Below, one piece after another: positions 26,983-34,708 of a DNA stretch of 44,327 nucleotides. Position numbers and translations under genes: made by a program. Source of the stretch: an uncultured Lachnospiraceae bacterium (GTDB taxonomy: Bacteria > Bacillota > Clostridia > Lachnospirales > Lachnospiraceae); assembly GCA_949743325.1 (NCBI GenBank), contig CATJTQ010000110.1:1-44327 (forward strand), read 5' to 3'. The first letter of the stretch is position 1. Each line of letters begins with the position of its first letter. A model generated the notes under the pieces. The model searched no databases, was not told the origin of the DNA, and saw only the letters and a program-made list of their open reading frames with translations.

Positions 26983-27028
26983 AAAAAAAGTCCCTAAACT
27001 GTTTATTTTGAACAGACTTAGGGACTTT
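26983..27028 (-). terminator. Rho-independent terminator after the LRR-dockerin gene
   Basis: The arms AAAGTCCCTAA (26987-26997) and TTAGGGACTTT (27018-27028) pair, with CTGTT/AACAG extending the stem inward after a small bulge. On the minus strand the stem ends in a run of seven T (26989-26983). It closes the transcript of the secreted-protein island. Confidence 0.9.
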
Positions 27029-27031
27029 AAT

Positions 27032-28747
27032 TTAATTTTCTTCAAATATGTTAAGTGCCATCTTAAGCGAGATAGTACAATCACTAAGCGTAATTTTACC
27101 ATCTTTATCTAAATCAGCTAATTCAATTTCAAAATCATATAAATCGCTAATATTAAGAGCTGCTTTTAATAAAATGGTTGTATCTTCAACTGTAATTTCT
27201 GAATCTCCGTTTAAATCACCTGGTATATCATTTTTAAATTGCTGATAATCGAACCAATAGTAACCAGGCAATAAGACTTCATTAAGTATATCTTCGGGAA
27301 TATGTCTTTTGGCTTCCGCTTTTGTAATCATATTATTTATCAAATTTACACCAGGTTCAGAAGGAAGACATGGACCGTGATTTACTTTAGGTACTCTTGG
27401 AAAATCAAAATTTTCAGGAATTTTCTGAATTTTATTACCGTCTAAAGTTAATCCTTTTAATGTATGTCTGCCGGAAAGCGGTGAGATATCTGCTATTAAA
27501 TTATCTGAAAGAATTATATACTCTAAACTGCCACAGTGTTCTAAAGGTGAAATATCCGTTATTTCATTATTATTTAAATGTACTCTTTTTAAATTTTTAC
27601 ATGAACTTAAGGCAGATATATCCGTTATATTATTACTTCCTAAATATAACTCATAAAGAGAATCAAGCTGTGACTCTCCTGAAAAAGTTTGAATTTTATT
27701 ATTACAAGCGCTAAATAAACCGAGATTATTCAGTTTCAGTATTGGTGAAATATCTGAAACTTCGTTATTATTTATATTAAACTCTTGAAGGTTTGAAAGA
27801 TTTACTGCTGCTGAAATTTCATTAATTTTATTATCATCTAATGATAAATATTCTAAATTAGTAAGTAATGAAAGCGGAGCAATATTTATTACTCTATTGT
27901 TATTTAGTGATAAATATTTTAAGTTATTAAGTGACTTAAGATAAGTAATATTTACTAAATCATTTTCATTTAATGATAAATACTCTAAATTAGTAAGTGA
28001 TGCAAGCGGAGAAATATCATCTAAATTATTTGCATTCAATTCTAATTTTGTAAGGTTATTAAGATTAGCCAGAGAATCAATATTTGCCATTGAGCAGTTA
28101 GCTATACTTAATTCTTTTAAGTTATTAAGATCAGCCAGTGAATCAATATTTCTCATTGAGCATCTAGTTATACTTAATTTTTTTAAGTTTGTAAAATTAG
28201 CCAAAGAAGAAAAATCAAGTATATCTAATTTATATAACGTTAATCCTTCTATATTAGAAAGTTTACAAAATTTTTGAAATTGTGCTTCAGTTAATTTATG
28301 TCCGCCTAATTGCAAATTTTTAATATTATCCAATGTTATTATTTTATCCACTTGATTATCAGTTAATTTGACTGAATAAAGTGATAATGTATCCATATTT
28401 TTTAATGCGCAAATTTCTTCTGTCTGTGCATCCGTAAGCTGTATAGTCGAAAGACTGAGCATTTCAAGGTTTTTTAAATATGAAATTCCGGTTATATCAA
28501 AATCATAGTCTTCTGATATAAATAATTCTTTAATCTGTTCAGCTTCGGATACCTGAAGTACCCCATCCCTATTTAAATCATTTAATTTTAATATTTCATT
28601 GTAAAATATACTGTCTGGAATACCATTGCTATCATTTGATATAACTGGATCTGTGCTGCTTTCAGCAAAAATTACATTAGTAGTTCCTGATAAAACCTGA
28701 CATGTCATAATCGCAAATACCAGAATTTTCTTCGCTATTTTCTTCAT
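27032..28747 (-). CDS. Secreted leucine-rich-repeat protein with C-terminal dockerin
   Basis: The 571-residue protein has a signal peptide (cleavage about after Ala28) and an EF-hand-like loop DLNRDGVLQVSE (57-68). An array of 22-residue internalin-type leucine-rich repeats follows (about 80-445, such as LTNLEYLSLNENDLVNITYL). A type I-like dockerin closes the chain (508-571) with two calcium loops, D511LNGDSEITVED and D545LDKDGKITLSD. LRRs bind protein or glycan partners; dockerins dock to cohesins. No cohesin is seen in the window. Two LRR units near 27.83 and 27.96 kb are nearly identical in DNA, indicating recent repeat duplication. Its ATG lies inside the end of the upstream protease gene, and its ribosome site is GAGAGGGGA. 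Confidence 0.9.
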   Translation of the reverse strand: MKKIAKKILVFAIMTCQVLSGTTNVIFAESSTDPVISNDSNGIPDSIFYNEILKLNDLNRDGVLQVSEAEQIKELFISEDYDFDITGISYLKNLEMLSLSTIQLTDAQTEEICALKNMDTLSLYSVKLTDNQVDKIITLDNIKNLQLGGHKLTEAQFQKFCKLSNIEGLTLYKLDILDFSSLANFTNLKKLSITRCSMRNIDSLADLNNLKELSIANCSMANIDSLANLNNLTKLELNANNLDDISPLASLTNLEYLSLNENDLVNITYLKSLNNLKYLSLNNNRVINIAPLSLLTNLEYLSLDDNKINEISAAVNLSNLQEFNINNNEVSDISPILKLNNLGLFSACNNKIQTFSGESQLDSLYELYLGSNNITDISALSSCKNLKRVHLNNNEITDISPLEHCGSLEYIILSDNLIADISPLSGRHTLKGLTLDGNKIQKIPENFDFPRVPKVNHGPCLPSEPGVNLINNMITKAEAKRHIPEDILNEVLLPGYYWFDYQQFKNDIPGDLNGDSEITVEDTTILLKAALNISDLYDFEIELADLDKDGKITLSDCTISLKMALNIFEEN

Positions 28748-30551
28748 AATATCCCCTCTCTCTGCTATATTTTGATTTGTCTAAACCATCACAAATACAT
28801 TTATGGATTGATGAATATAATTGTGTATATCTTTCTTTAATTGTTTGGTTAGGTCTTGGTATTTTTTCATTCATTTTACTTAAAAAATGATCATATTTCA
28901 CAGAATTTGCTTGTTGGCTTAACTGGCTATTTGTAGAATTTTTTGTATAATAAGTATCATAGACACGGCTCATATTTATCCAATTGCTTCCTGATAAATT
29001 TAACAATATATATGTCAGCCCATCATTTGAGAAAAATGGTTTAGAGCTACCTAAAGTATTTATATATGATTGATTAGCTACACTACAGTAAAAATTTTCT
29101 ATTTCTTCATAATTAGTTGCATACATTTCTTGACCATTAAAATTTCCTAAATATACTTTAATTTTATTTTCATACATGCTAAATAAATATGCCATTTTAA
29201 AATTTGCAGACAATTCGTCATGAAAAACCCATTCGTCTTTTATATCAAATGCATGCCCCATCTCATGTAAAATACAAAAATTCCAGTCGCCGGTATCGTT
29301 TATCTGCGTTAATATTTCAGAAACATAGTTAGCATTAATATAAATAGTATCATGATTTCCGTATGTCCATGCAACGGCATCCTCATAATAATTTGGCTGG
29401 TACTTATTTACGGACTTAATATGTATTTTTTCATTTTCATTTGCAGGGACACCGCCTACCAATTTTTTATAACCTTCATATGCTAAATCCATATTTTGAA
29501 TCCACTTATTAAAATTGTCGATTGATATATTATTTTTTAAATATAAATTTGTATCTAAATCACAAATTATATGTTCGCTTTCCTTTTCGTACTGTTTTAT
29601 AAGTTCCCAATTTGAATTCTTATCATTAGTGTATGTATAAGAATATACATTTGATACATTATTGTTAAGAACAGTAATAGCCTTGCTGCAATTAGATATC
29701 TGTGAAACTATACGATACGAACCGTCTGAATTAAGAAGAAATTTCCAATTCTGTCCTTCTGAACTCTGCCCGTCTTCACAGCCAATACCCCCTCCTTCAG
29801 GAGCGTAACCATAATCCCATCCGGTAACTGATATACTTTTATTTAAATTTGAATACGGTGCAATATCATAATAGCCTTCATTATCACCTTTAAGTCTAAA
29901 TACCTGGTTTTTGTAATTATTAGGGTTATAGTCTTCAAGTTTGACAGAAGACCCATCAACTGTTAAATATTTACCAGTTTTTTTATTTCTAATCAAATAA
30001 GGACTATTGTCTACTAAAGCTTCCAAATACCACTTACCGTCAGGATTTGATGTATAATCATACTGAAAAATATTTGTGCCTGGGTCTTTAAGCGCTCCCA
30101 ATACAGTAAGAACTTTTGTATCTCCTGAGCATTTTGAAGCTGCTCTGAATGTTCCCTCTCTGTCGTTATTGCTGATAAATTTCCATCGCTGGGCATCTGT
30201 GTTATTATTGTTATATATCTGAACATTTGCACTGTTGTTTTGTGACGCCCCGTCGACATCTACAACTATTGATAGCGCTGCTTTGTCTAATTTGATATTA
30301 TAGTAACCAGATGCATTATTATCTTTAGTAACATTAAAAATTTGTGTATTTTCTATTTCATTAAAACGAAGTCCCATCTGTAAAATATTTGCTCCGCTTG
30401 TTGTACCGTCGCAAGTCATATAAAGATTGCTATTATAATTTCTAAATAAATACCTACCCTCAGGTATTTCATCAGCAAAAACATAGACAACTGATAACAT
30501 ACAAAGTATTATTGTAAATAAAAATACTTTAAATAATTTGTTCCCTCTCAT
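28677..30551 (-). CDS. Secreted RICIN-domain protein with M60-like (gluzincin) metallopeptidase
   Basis: The 624-residue protein has a signal peptide (cleavage about after Ala26) and two RICIN/beta-trefoil lectin regions (about 30-180 and 185-320, with repeated W-K/F and Q-x-W segments such as DAQRWKF and GQNWKF). A metallopeptidase domain follows. HEMGH (429-433) plus Glu446 in FHDE fits the HExxH-x(8-28)-E gluzincin signature of peptidase M60. M60 enzymes act on host glycoproteins, including mucin. There is no dockerin here. The last 23 residues are translated from the LRR gene's signal-peptide DNA in another frame, so the true C-terminus may have been altered by a shift. TAGGAGGAATTT precedes the ATG. 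Confidence 0.85.
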   Translation of the reverse strand: MRGNKLFKVFLFTIILCMLSVVYVFADEIPEGRYLFRNYNSNLYMTCDGTTSGANILQMGLRFNEIENTQIFNVTKDNNASGYYNIKLDKAALSIVVDVDGASQNNSANVQIYNNNNTDAQRWKFISNNDREGTFRAASKCSGDTKVLTVLGALKDPGTNIFQYDYTSNPDGKWYLEALVDNSPYLIRNKKTGKYLTVDGSSVKLEDYNPNNYKNQVFRLKGDNEGYYDIAPYSNLNKSISVTGWDYGYAPEGGGIGCEDGQSSEGQNWKFLLNSDGSYRIVSQISNCSKAITVLNNNVSNVYSYTYTNDKNSNWELIKQYEKESEHIICDLDTNLYLKNNISIDNFNKWIQNMDLAYEGYKKLVGGVPANENEKIHIKSVNKYQPNYYEDAVAWTYGNHDTIYINANYVSEILTQINDTGDWNFCILHEMGHAFDIKDEWVFHDELSANFKMAYLFSMYENKIKVYLGNFNGQEMYATNYEEIENFYCSVANQSYINTLGSSKPFFSNDGLTYILLNLSGSNWINMSRVYDTYYTKNSTNSQLSQQANSVKYDHFLSKMNEKIPRPNQTIKERYTQLYSSIHKCICDGLDKSKYSRERGYYEENSEENSGICDYDMSGFIRNY

Positions 30552-30660
30552 AAATTCCTCCTAGTTTTTTCTCATAAAAGTTTTTCTGACTTAAGAAATA
30601 GATTTGAATTTATCCCCTCCTTTATAAAATATTGTTTGTAATCATCTATTTCTTATTTTT

Positions 30661-30689
30661 ATTATAACAAATTATCTAAAGATATGCAA
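30661..30689 (-). promoter_or_regulatory. Promoter of the M60/LRR transcript
   Basis: On the minus strand TTGCAT (30684-30689) and TATAAT (30661-30666) are 17 nt apart. The leader of about 100 nt contains an AAAGGAGGGGAT (30612-30623) with no start codon at working distance. Confidence 0.55.
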
Positions 30690-30691
30690 AT

Positions 30692-30718
30692 AGGCTTCCG
30701 TTAATACAGCGGAAGCCT
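30692..30718 (-). terminator. Hairpin terminator after the first orphan dockerin gene
   Basis: A 9-bp stem (AGGCTTCCG 30692-30700 with CGGAAGCCT 30710-30718) lies about 84 nt after the stop. The minus-strand T tract is short (ATTTG), so termination may be partial and the M60 gene could be reached by readthrough. Confidence 0.65.
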
Positions 30719-30801
30719 TAAACTTAGAGGGTTTAAAAAACTTATATATATTGACAAATTAATATATTTTAAGATGTGGGATTATATTAAAATAATTTAT
30801 A

Positions 30802-31116
30802 TTAATCTATTCCTAATGCCATTCTTAAGATAATCTGTGCATCTTCTTTATCAACAACACCATTATTATTCATATCGCCGATTTTTGTCTCTAAATCAGT
30901 TAATATGATATAACCATTTGCAGCGTTATTTGCAATTTCAGCATCTGCTAAAGTGATTTTACCATCCATATTAAGGTCGCCTTTAATATAGTAACGAGCA
31001 GAATAAGTACTGTCACTCTGAACAGCAGCAGCTTCTGTTGTAGTTCCTAAGAAGCTGACAAAACCTACAGCCATCAATGTACAAGTTACAGCTAAACCTT
31101 TAATAATTTTTTTCAT
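30802..31116 (-). CDS. Secreted orphan dockerin peptide, copy 1
   Basis: The 104-residue product is a signal peptide (1 to about 30, ending TEAAA) followed by one dockerin-like pair of calcium loops, D-LNMDGKITLAD and D-MNNNGVVDKED, separated by NAANGYIILTDLETKIG. There is no catalytic or binding module attached. Such free dockerins could occupy cohesins or bind calcium. The signal peptide region is almost identical to that of the neighbouring copy 2, while the mature part has diverged. A GGGGAGAC site precedes the ATG. Function is unknown; the domain call is good. Confidence 0.8.
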   Translation of the reverse strand: MKKIIKGLAVTCTLMAVGFVSFLGTTTEAAAVQSDSTYSARYYIKGDLNMDGKITLADAEIANNAANGYIILTDLETKIGDMNNNGVVDKEDAQIILRMALGID

Positions 31117-31307
31117 TTGAAAGTCTCCCCTTCTATTTTTAGATTTAATAAGTTTTACTATGTAATATGTTTATTACTTTTCTAATTACTGTTTACTTAG
31201 TCTGAAAAAACAATCCCTCTGATATAAAAAGATTTAATCTTATTTAGTATGGCAAATTTTAAGTAATCATATTTATTATTTTTTTATATAGTTTAAAAAT
31301 TACTTTA

Positions 31308-31628
31308 TTAGTTTTTATCTATTTTTAAAGCTATTCTTAAAATTTTCTGAGCGTCTTCATGGTCAACAACACCGTTATTGTTCATATCGCCGATTTTTGT
31401 CTCTAAATCAGTTAATATTATTGATCCATTAGCAGCTTTTAATGCAATTTGAGCGTCTTCCAAATCAATTATACCATCCATATTAATATCACCTTTAATA
31501 TAATAGCGAGCAGAATGTCCAGCTTCATTCTGAACAGCAGCAGCTTCTGTTGTAGTTCCTAAGAAGCTGACAAAACCTACAGCCATTAATGTACAAGTTA
31601 CAGCTAGACCTTTAATAATTTTTTTCAT
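31308..31628 (-). CDS. Secreted orphan dockerin peptide, copy 2
   Basis: The start at 31628 matches copy 1 and follows AGGGGAGAC; an upstream in-frame ATG at 31718 would add 30 Lys/Phe-rich residues ahead of the signal peptide and is rejected. The 106-residue product repeats the copy 1 design: the same signal peptide, then calcium loops D-INMDGIIDLED and D-MNNNGVVDHED. The linker between the loops (ILTDLETKIGDMNNNGVVD) is identical. It lies 191 nt upstream of copy 1 and is probably transcribed first, from the promoter at 31969-31997. Confidence 0.8.
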   Translation of the reverse strand: MKKIIKGLAVTCTLMAVGFVSFLGTTTEAAAVQNEAGHSARYYIKGDINMDGIIDLEDAQIALKAANGSIILTDLETKIGDMNNNGVVDHEDAQKILRIALKIDKN

Positions 31629-31968
31629 TTGAATGTCTCCCCTTTTATTTTTAATTGTTATTTTTTTATAGAAAATAAAAAAATTATAAAAACTAAACCA
31701 CTTAAAAATAGACCTCATTAATGATATAAGTAAAAGTAATTTGATTTATTTATCTAAATTTTTTTTGGAAATGATTTATTTAGACGTATTATTAGATCAT
31801 TTATTTTTGCCATAAATGGATAATTTTTCTGAATTTTCCGATTATCAGATGAATGCCAAGATGTGTTCATAATAATAAATTAACTATAAAAAATTGTTAA
31901 ATATATTTTAAGACCAAGTAAAAATTCTTTATAGTTTATTATGAAAAAAGATCCCCCTCCTTTTTTAT
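31629..31968 (-). promoter_or_regulatory. Long AT-rich leader of the orphan dockerin transcript
   Basis: About 330 nt lie between the predicted start and the copy 2 ATG. The leader begins with an AAGGAGGGGGAT sequence (31951-31964 region) right at the predicted 5' end, with no start codon after it. The rest is AT-rich with short repeats (AAATAAATCA twice near 31.75-31.78 kb). No ORF of note and no known riboswitch was recognised. Confidence 0.45.
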
Positions 31969-31997
31969 ATAATATAACTAAATGTAATTATTGTCAA
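31969..31997 (-). promoter_or_regulatory. Near-consensus promoter of the orphan dockerin pair
   Basis: On the minus strand TTGACA (31992-31997) and TATTAT (31969-31974) are exactly 17 nt apart. This is one of the best promoters in the window, suggesting strong expression of the downstream peptides. Confidence 0.7.
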
Positions 31998-32033
31998 TAC
32001 GCATAAATTATTTTATATTTTTTTCTTGTAAAT

Positions 32034-32066
32034 TAAAATTCCCCCAAATTAATTGAGGGAATTTTA
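32034..32066 (-). terminator. Terminator after gpmI
   Basis: The arms TAAAATTCCC and GGGAATTTTA pair around a loop of about 13 nt, 32 nt after the gpmI stop. On the minus strand the stem is followed by a T-rich stretch. It separates the glycolytic transcript from the dockerin promoter that starts 37 nt further on. Confidence 0.75.
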
Positions 32067-32097
32067 TAAATTTTATATAATTCTTATATTGATAAAT

Positions 32098-33639
32098 TTA
32101 GTTTTTTATTAAAAGAGATTTTCCGGTCATAGCTTTTGGCTGTTCCATATCCATTAACTCTAGCAGAGTAGGAATTATATCAGCTAAACAACCGCCTTCT
32201 CTCAATGTATAAGATTTATCTGCGTTGATTAAAATAAATGGTACAGGATTAATAGTATGTGCAGTAAAACTGCCTCCGTTTACATCATCAATTAATTGTT
32301 CTGCATTACCGTGGTCGGCACATAAGAACATTTGACCATCTACTTCTTTTATAGCTTCTACTGCTTTGCCTACGCATTCATCTACAGCTTCTACTGCTTT
32401 AATAGCGGCATCAATTACGCCTGTGTGTCCGACCATATCGGGGTTTGCGAAATTAATTATTATTACATCATATTTATCTGATTTTATAGCTTCTACTAAT
32501 TTATCGCACACTTCATATGCACTCATTTCAGGCTGCAAATCATAAGTTGCAACTTTTGGAGAGTTTACAAGAATTCTGTCTTCTCCTTCATTTGGTTCTT
32601 CAACGCCTCCATTAAAGAAAAATGTTACATGCGCATATTTTTCTGTCTCTGCAATACGAGCCTGTGTTTTTCCACATTTAGCAAGATATTCTCCAAATGT
32701 GTCCACAAGCTTTATTTTTTCAAACGCTATAAATTTATTAGGAATTGTTATATCGTATTCTGTAAAACATACAAATGTTGTCTTAATTCTCTCTCCACGT
32801 TCAAATCCATTGAATTCATCAGCGCAGAAAGCTCGTGTAATTTCTCTTGCTCTGTCAGGTCGGAAATTAAAAAATATTACAGAGTCATTATTTTTTACAG
32901 TGGCAACTGGTTTTCCATCTTCTTCAATAACGGTTGGTATAACAAATTCATCTGTTTTATCATCGGCATATGAATCATTTATTGCACATTTAGGACATGC
33001 AGCCTTATTGCCTTCCCCTTTTACGATAGCTTTATATGCCTGTTCAACACGATCCCAGCGGTTATCTCTATCCATCGCATAATATCTGCCGCTTATAGTT
33101 GCTATTTTTCCAACTCCTATTTCAGACATTTTATCCATCAATTCCAAAATATAATTTTTTCCCGATGAAGGAGGTGTGTCGCGTCCATCTAAGAAACAAT
33201 GTACAAATACGTTTTCTATTCCGTTTCTTTTTGCAAGTTCAAGAAGACCATACAGGTGTGTATTGTGACTGTGTACACCTCCGTCAGAAAGAAGGCCGAA
33301 CAGATGAAGTGATGAATTATTTTTCTTTACATTTTCTACAGCTTTTAGTAAGTTTTCATTTTTAAAGAAATCGCCATCTTCAATCTCCTTAGTAATTCTT
33401 GTAAGTTCCTGATAGACAATTCTTCCTGCACCCATATTAAGATGTCCTACTTCTGAGTTGCCCATCTGTCCTTCTGGAAGACCAACAGCCATTCCGCTTG
33501 CGTTACCTTTTACAAAAGGGTATTCTTTCATAAGTTGTTTTACAACTGGTGTCTTACCTAAAGCAATGGCATTGCCAACAGTTTTATCGTTTAATCCATA
33601 GCCATCAAGAATCATTAAAACGGTAGGTTTTTTACTCAT
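32098..33639 (-). CDS. gpmI: 2,3-bisphosphoglycerate-independent phosphoglycerate mutase
   Basis: The 513-residue enzyme interconverts 3- and 2-phosphoglycerate using two manganese ions. It has the alkaline-phosphatase-type metal site MILDGYG near the start and the phosphoserine motif GNSEVGHLNMGAG. Further family blocks are HCFLDGRDTPP, SGRYYAMDRDNRW, FANPDMVGHTG and LCADHGNAE. It is the last gene of the glycolytic cluster and ends at a terminator. A hairpin (33691-33712) lies between it and tpiA. Confidence 0.97.
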   Translation of the reverse strand: MSKKPTVLMILDGYGLNDKTVGNAIALGKTPVVKQLMKEYPFVKGNASGMAVGLPEGQMGNSEVGHLNMGAGRIVYQELTRITKEIEDGDFFKNENLLKAVENVKKNNSSLHLFGLLSDGGVHSHNTHLYGLLELAKRNGIENVFVHCFLDGRDTPPSSGKNYILELMDKMSEIGVGKIATISGRYYAMDRDNRWDRVEQAYKAIVKGEGNKAACPKCAINDSYADDKTDEFVIPTVIEEDGKPVATVKNNDSVIFFNFRPDRAREITRAFCADEFNGFERGERIKTTFVCFTEYDITIPNKFIAFEKIKLVDTFGEYLAKCGKTQARIAETEKYAHVTFFFNGGVEEPNEGEDRILVNSPKVATYDLQPEMSAYEVCDKLVEAIKSDKYDVIIINFANPDMVGHTGVIDAAIKAVEAVDECVGKAVEAIKEVDGQMFLCADHGNAEQLIDDVNGGSFTAHTINPVPFILINADKSYTLREGGCLADIIPTLLELMDMEQPKAMTGKSLLIKN

Positions 33640-33690
33640 TTTATTATTTTCCTTTCAAAATTCATTTTTTTATACCTATTTACTTGAAAG

Positions 33691-33712
33691 GAGGCTACCA
33701 ATTGATAGCCTC
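33691..33712 (-). other. Intergenic hairpin between tpiA and gpmI
   Basis: A perfect 7-bp stem GAGGCTA/TAGCCTC closes an 8-nt loop in the 124-nt gap. On the minus strand only CTTTC follows, so it is a poor terminator. It could set the stability of the two halves of the transcript or provide partial attenuation. Confidence 0.5.
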
Positions 33713-33763
33713 AAATATGAATAATAAAAATATCTGTCCCATACAGCTTAATATGGGTATATT

Positions 33764-34513
33764 TTACTTATAGTTTACTATTTTTCCAAAATCAGGTTTT
33801 AATGATGCACCGCCTACAAGGCCGCCGTCAATATCCGGTTTTGAAAATAATTCTGCAGCATTACAAGCGTTTACAGAACCGCCATACTGAATACGAATTG
33901 CTTCTGCTGTTGCATCATCATATACTTCTTTTATACATTCTCTAATTGCAGCACAAACTTCTTCCGCTTGATCAGATGTTGCTGTTTCACCTGTTCCGAT
34001 TGCCCATATCGGTTCATAAGCGATAACAGCTTTTTTTGCATCATCAGAAGTGACATTCTGAAATGCAATCTTTATCTGCATACGAATCCAGTCAATGTAA
34101 ATACCTTGCTTTCTTTGTGTTAAAGATTCACCACAGCATATTATAGGTGTAATTCCATGTTCAAATGCTTTTAAGACTTTTTTATTTACTGTCTCATCTG
34201 TCTCTGCAAAGTATTCTCTTCTCTCTGAATGTCCGATAACAACATATTTAACACCAGCATCTGTAAGCATTTCTGGTGAAATTTCACCTGTATATGCACC
34301 TTTTTCCTCAAAATACATATTCTCTGCGCCTATCTCAATATTACTGCCTTTTGCTGCTTCCATTGCCGGAATAATATCAATGGCAGGAACACAAAATACT
34401 ACATCTGCTTCATCATTTGCTACTAATGGTTTTAATTCGTTTACTAAAGCAACTGCCTGACTTGGAGTCATATTCATTTTCCAGTTGCCGGCGATAATTT
34501 TTTTTCTTGACAT
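33764..34513 (-). CDS. tpiA: Triosephosphate isomerase
   Basis: The start at 34513 is chosen because the product begins [14 protein letters not shown], as in other TPIs, and follows an AAGGAGAG site. The frame is open 96 nt further upstream, but that extension runs through the intergenic repeats. The 249-residue enzyme has Lys12 in GNWKM, His95 in VIGHSERR and Glu167 in [11 protein letters not shown], the complete active site. It isomerises dihydroxyacetone phosphate and glyceraldehyde 3-phosphate. Confidence 0.98.
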   Translation of the reverse strand: MSRKKIIAGNWKMNMTPSQAVALVNELKPLVANDEADVVFCVPAIDIIPAMEAAKGSNIEIGAENMYFEEKGAYTGEISPEMLTDAGVKYVVIGHSERREYFAETDETVNKKVLKAFEHGITPIICCGESLTQRKQGIYIDWIRMQIKIAFQNVTSDDAKKAVIAYEPIWAIGTGETATSDQAEEVCAAIRECIKEVYDDATAEAIRIQYGGSVNACNAAELFSKPDIDGGLVGGASLKPDFGKIVNYK

Positions 34514-34610
34514 TTTAACTCTCCTTGTTATCTCTCTGTTTAAATAAAGGCTCGCTTTTACAAGTTTTACACTGTGTAGATTTTTACTGTGCTCACCTGC
34601 ACAGCTCAAC

Positions 34611-34705
34611 TAAGTTCAAGCTTCGTCTACGACTCGCTTTCACTAAGGTTCGCTGCGAAGCTTCGCACTAAATTCAAGCTTCGCCTTTGGCTCGCTTTCA
34701 TTAAG
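34611..34705. repeat. Two 37-bp direct repeats with HindIII-type palindromes (tpiA-pgk gap)
   Basis: Units 34611-34647 and 34669-34705 differ at 6 of 37 positions, and both contain TTCAAGCTTCG and CTCGCTTTCA. The 21-bp spacer holds another palindrome, GCGAAGCTTCGC. The stretch fills most of the 195-bp gap between pgk and tpiA. It is richer in G+C than neighbouring spacers, suggesting a dispersed intergenic repeat rather than promoter DNA. Confidence 0.7.
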
Positions 34706-34708
34706 TGC

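Noticed and set aside
27450-28500. CRISPR-like periodic repeats
   Set aside because: The 66-nt periodicity is the coding period of 22-residue leucine-rich repeats in an intact frame.
30014-30259. 81-residue minus-strand ORF inside the M60 protease gene
   Set aside because: Lies in another frame of a well-supported domain (RICIN) and has no ribosome site or homology I recognise.
31629-31718. 30-residue extension of orphan dockerin copy 2
   Set aside because: Copy 1 has no equivalent, and a ribosome site stands right before 31628.
34514-34609. 96-nt N-terminal extension of tpiA
   Set aside because: TPI proteins start at the GNWKMN region; the extension translates intergenic DNA next to the repeats.
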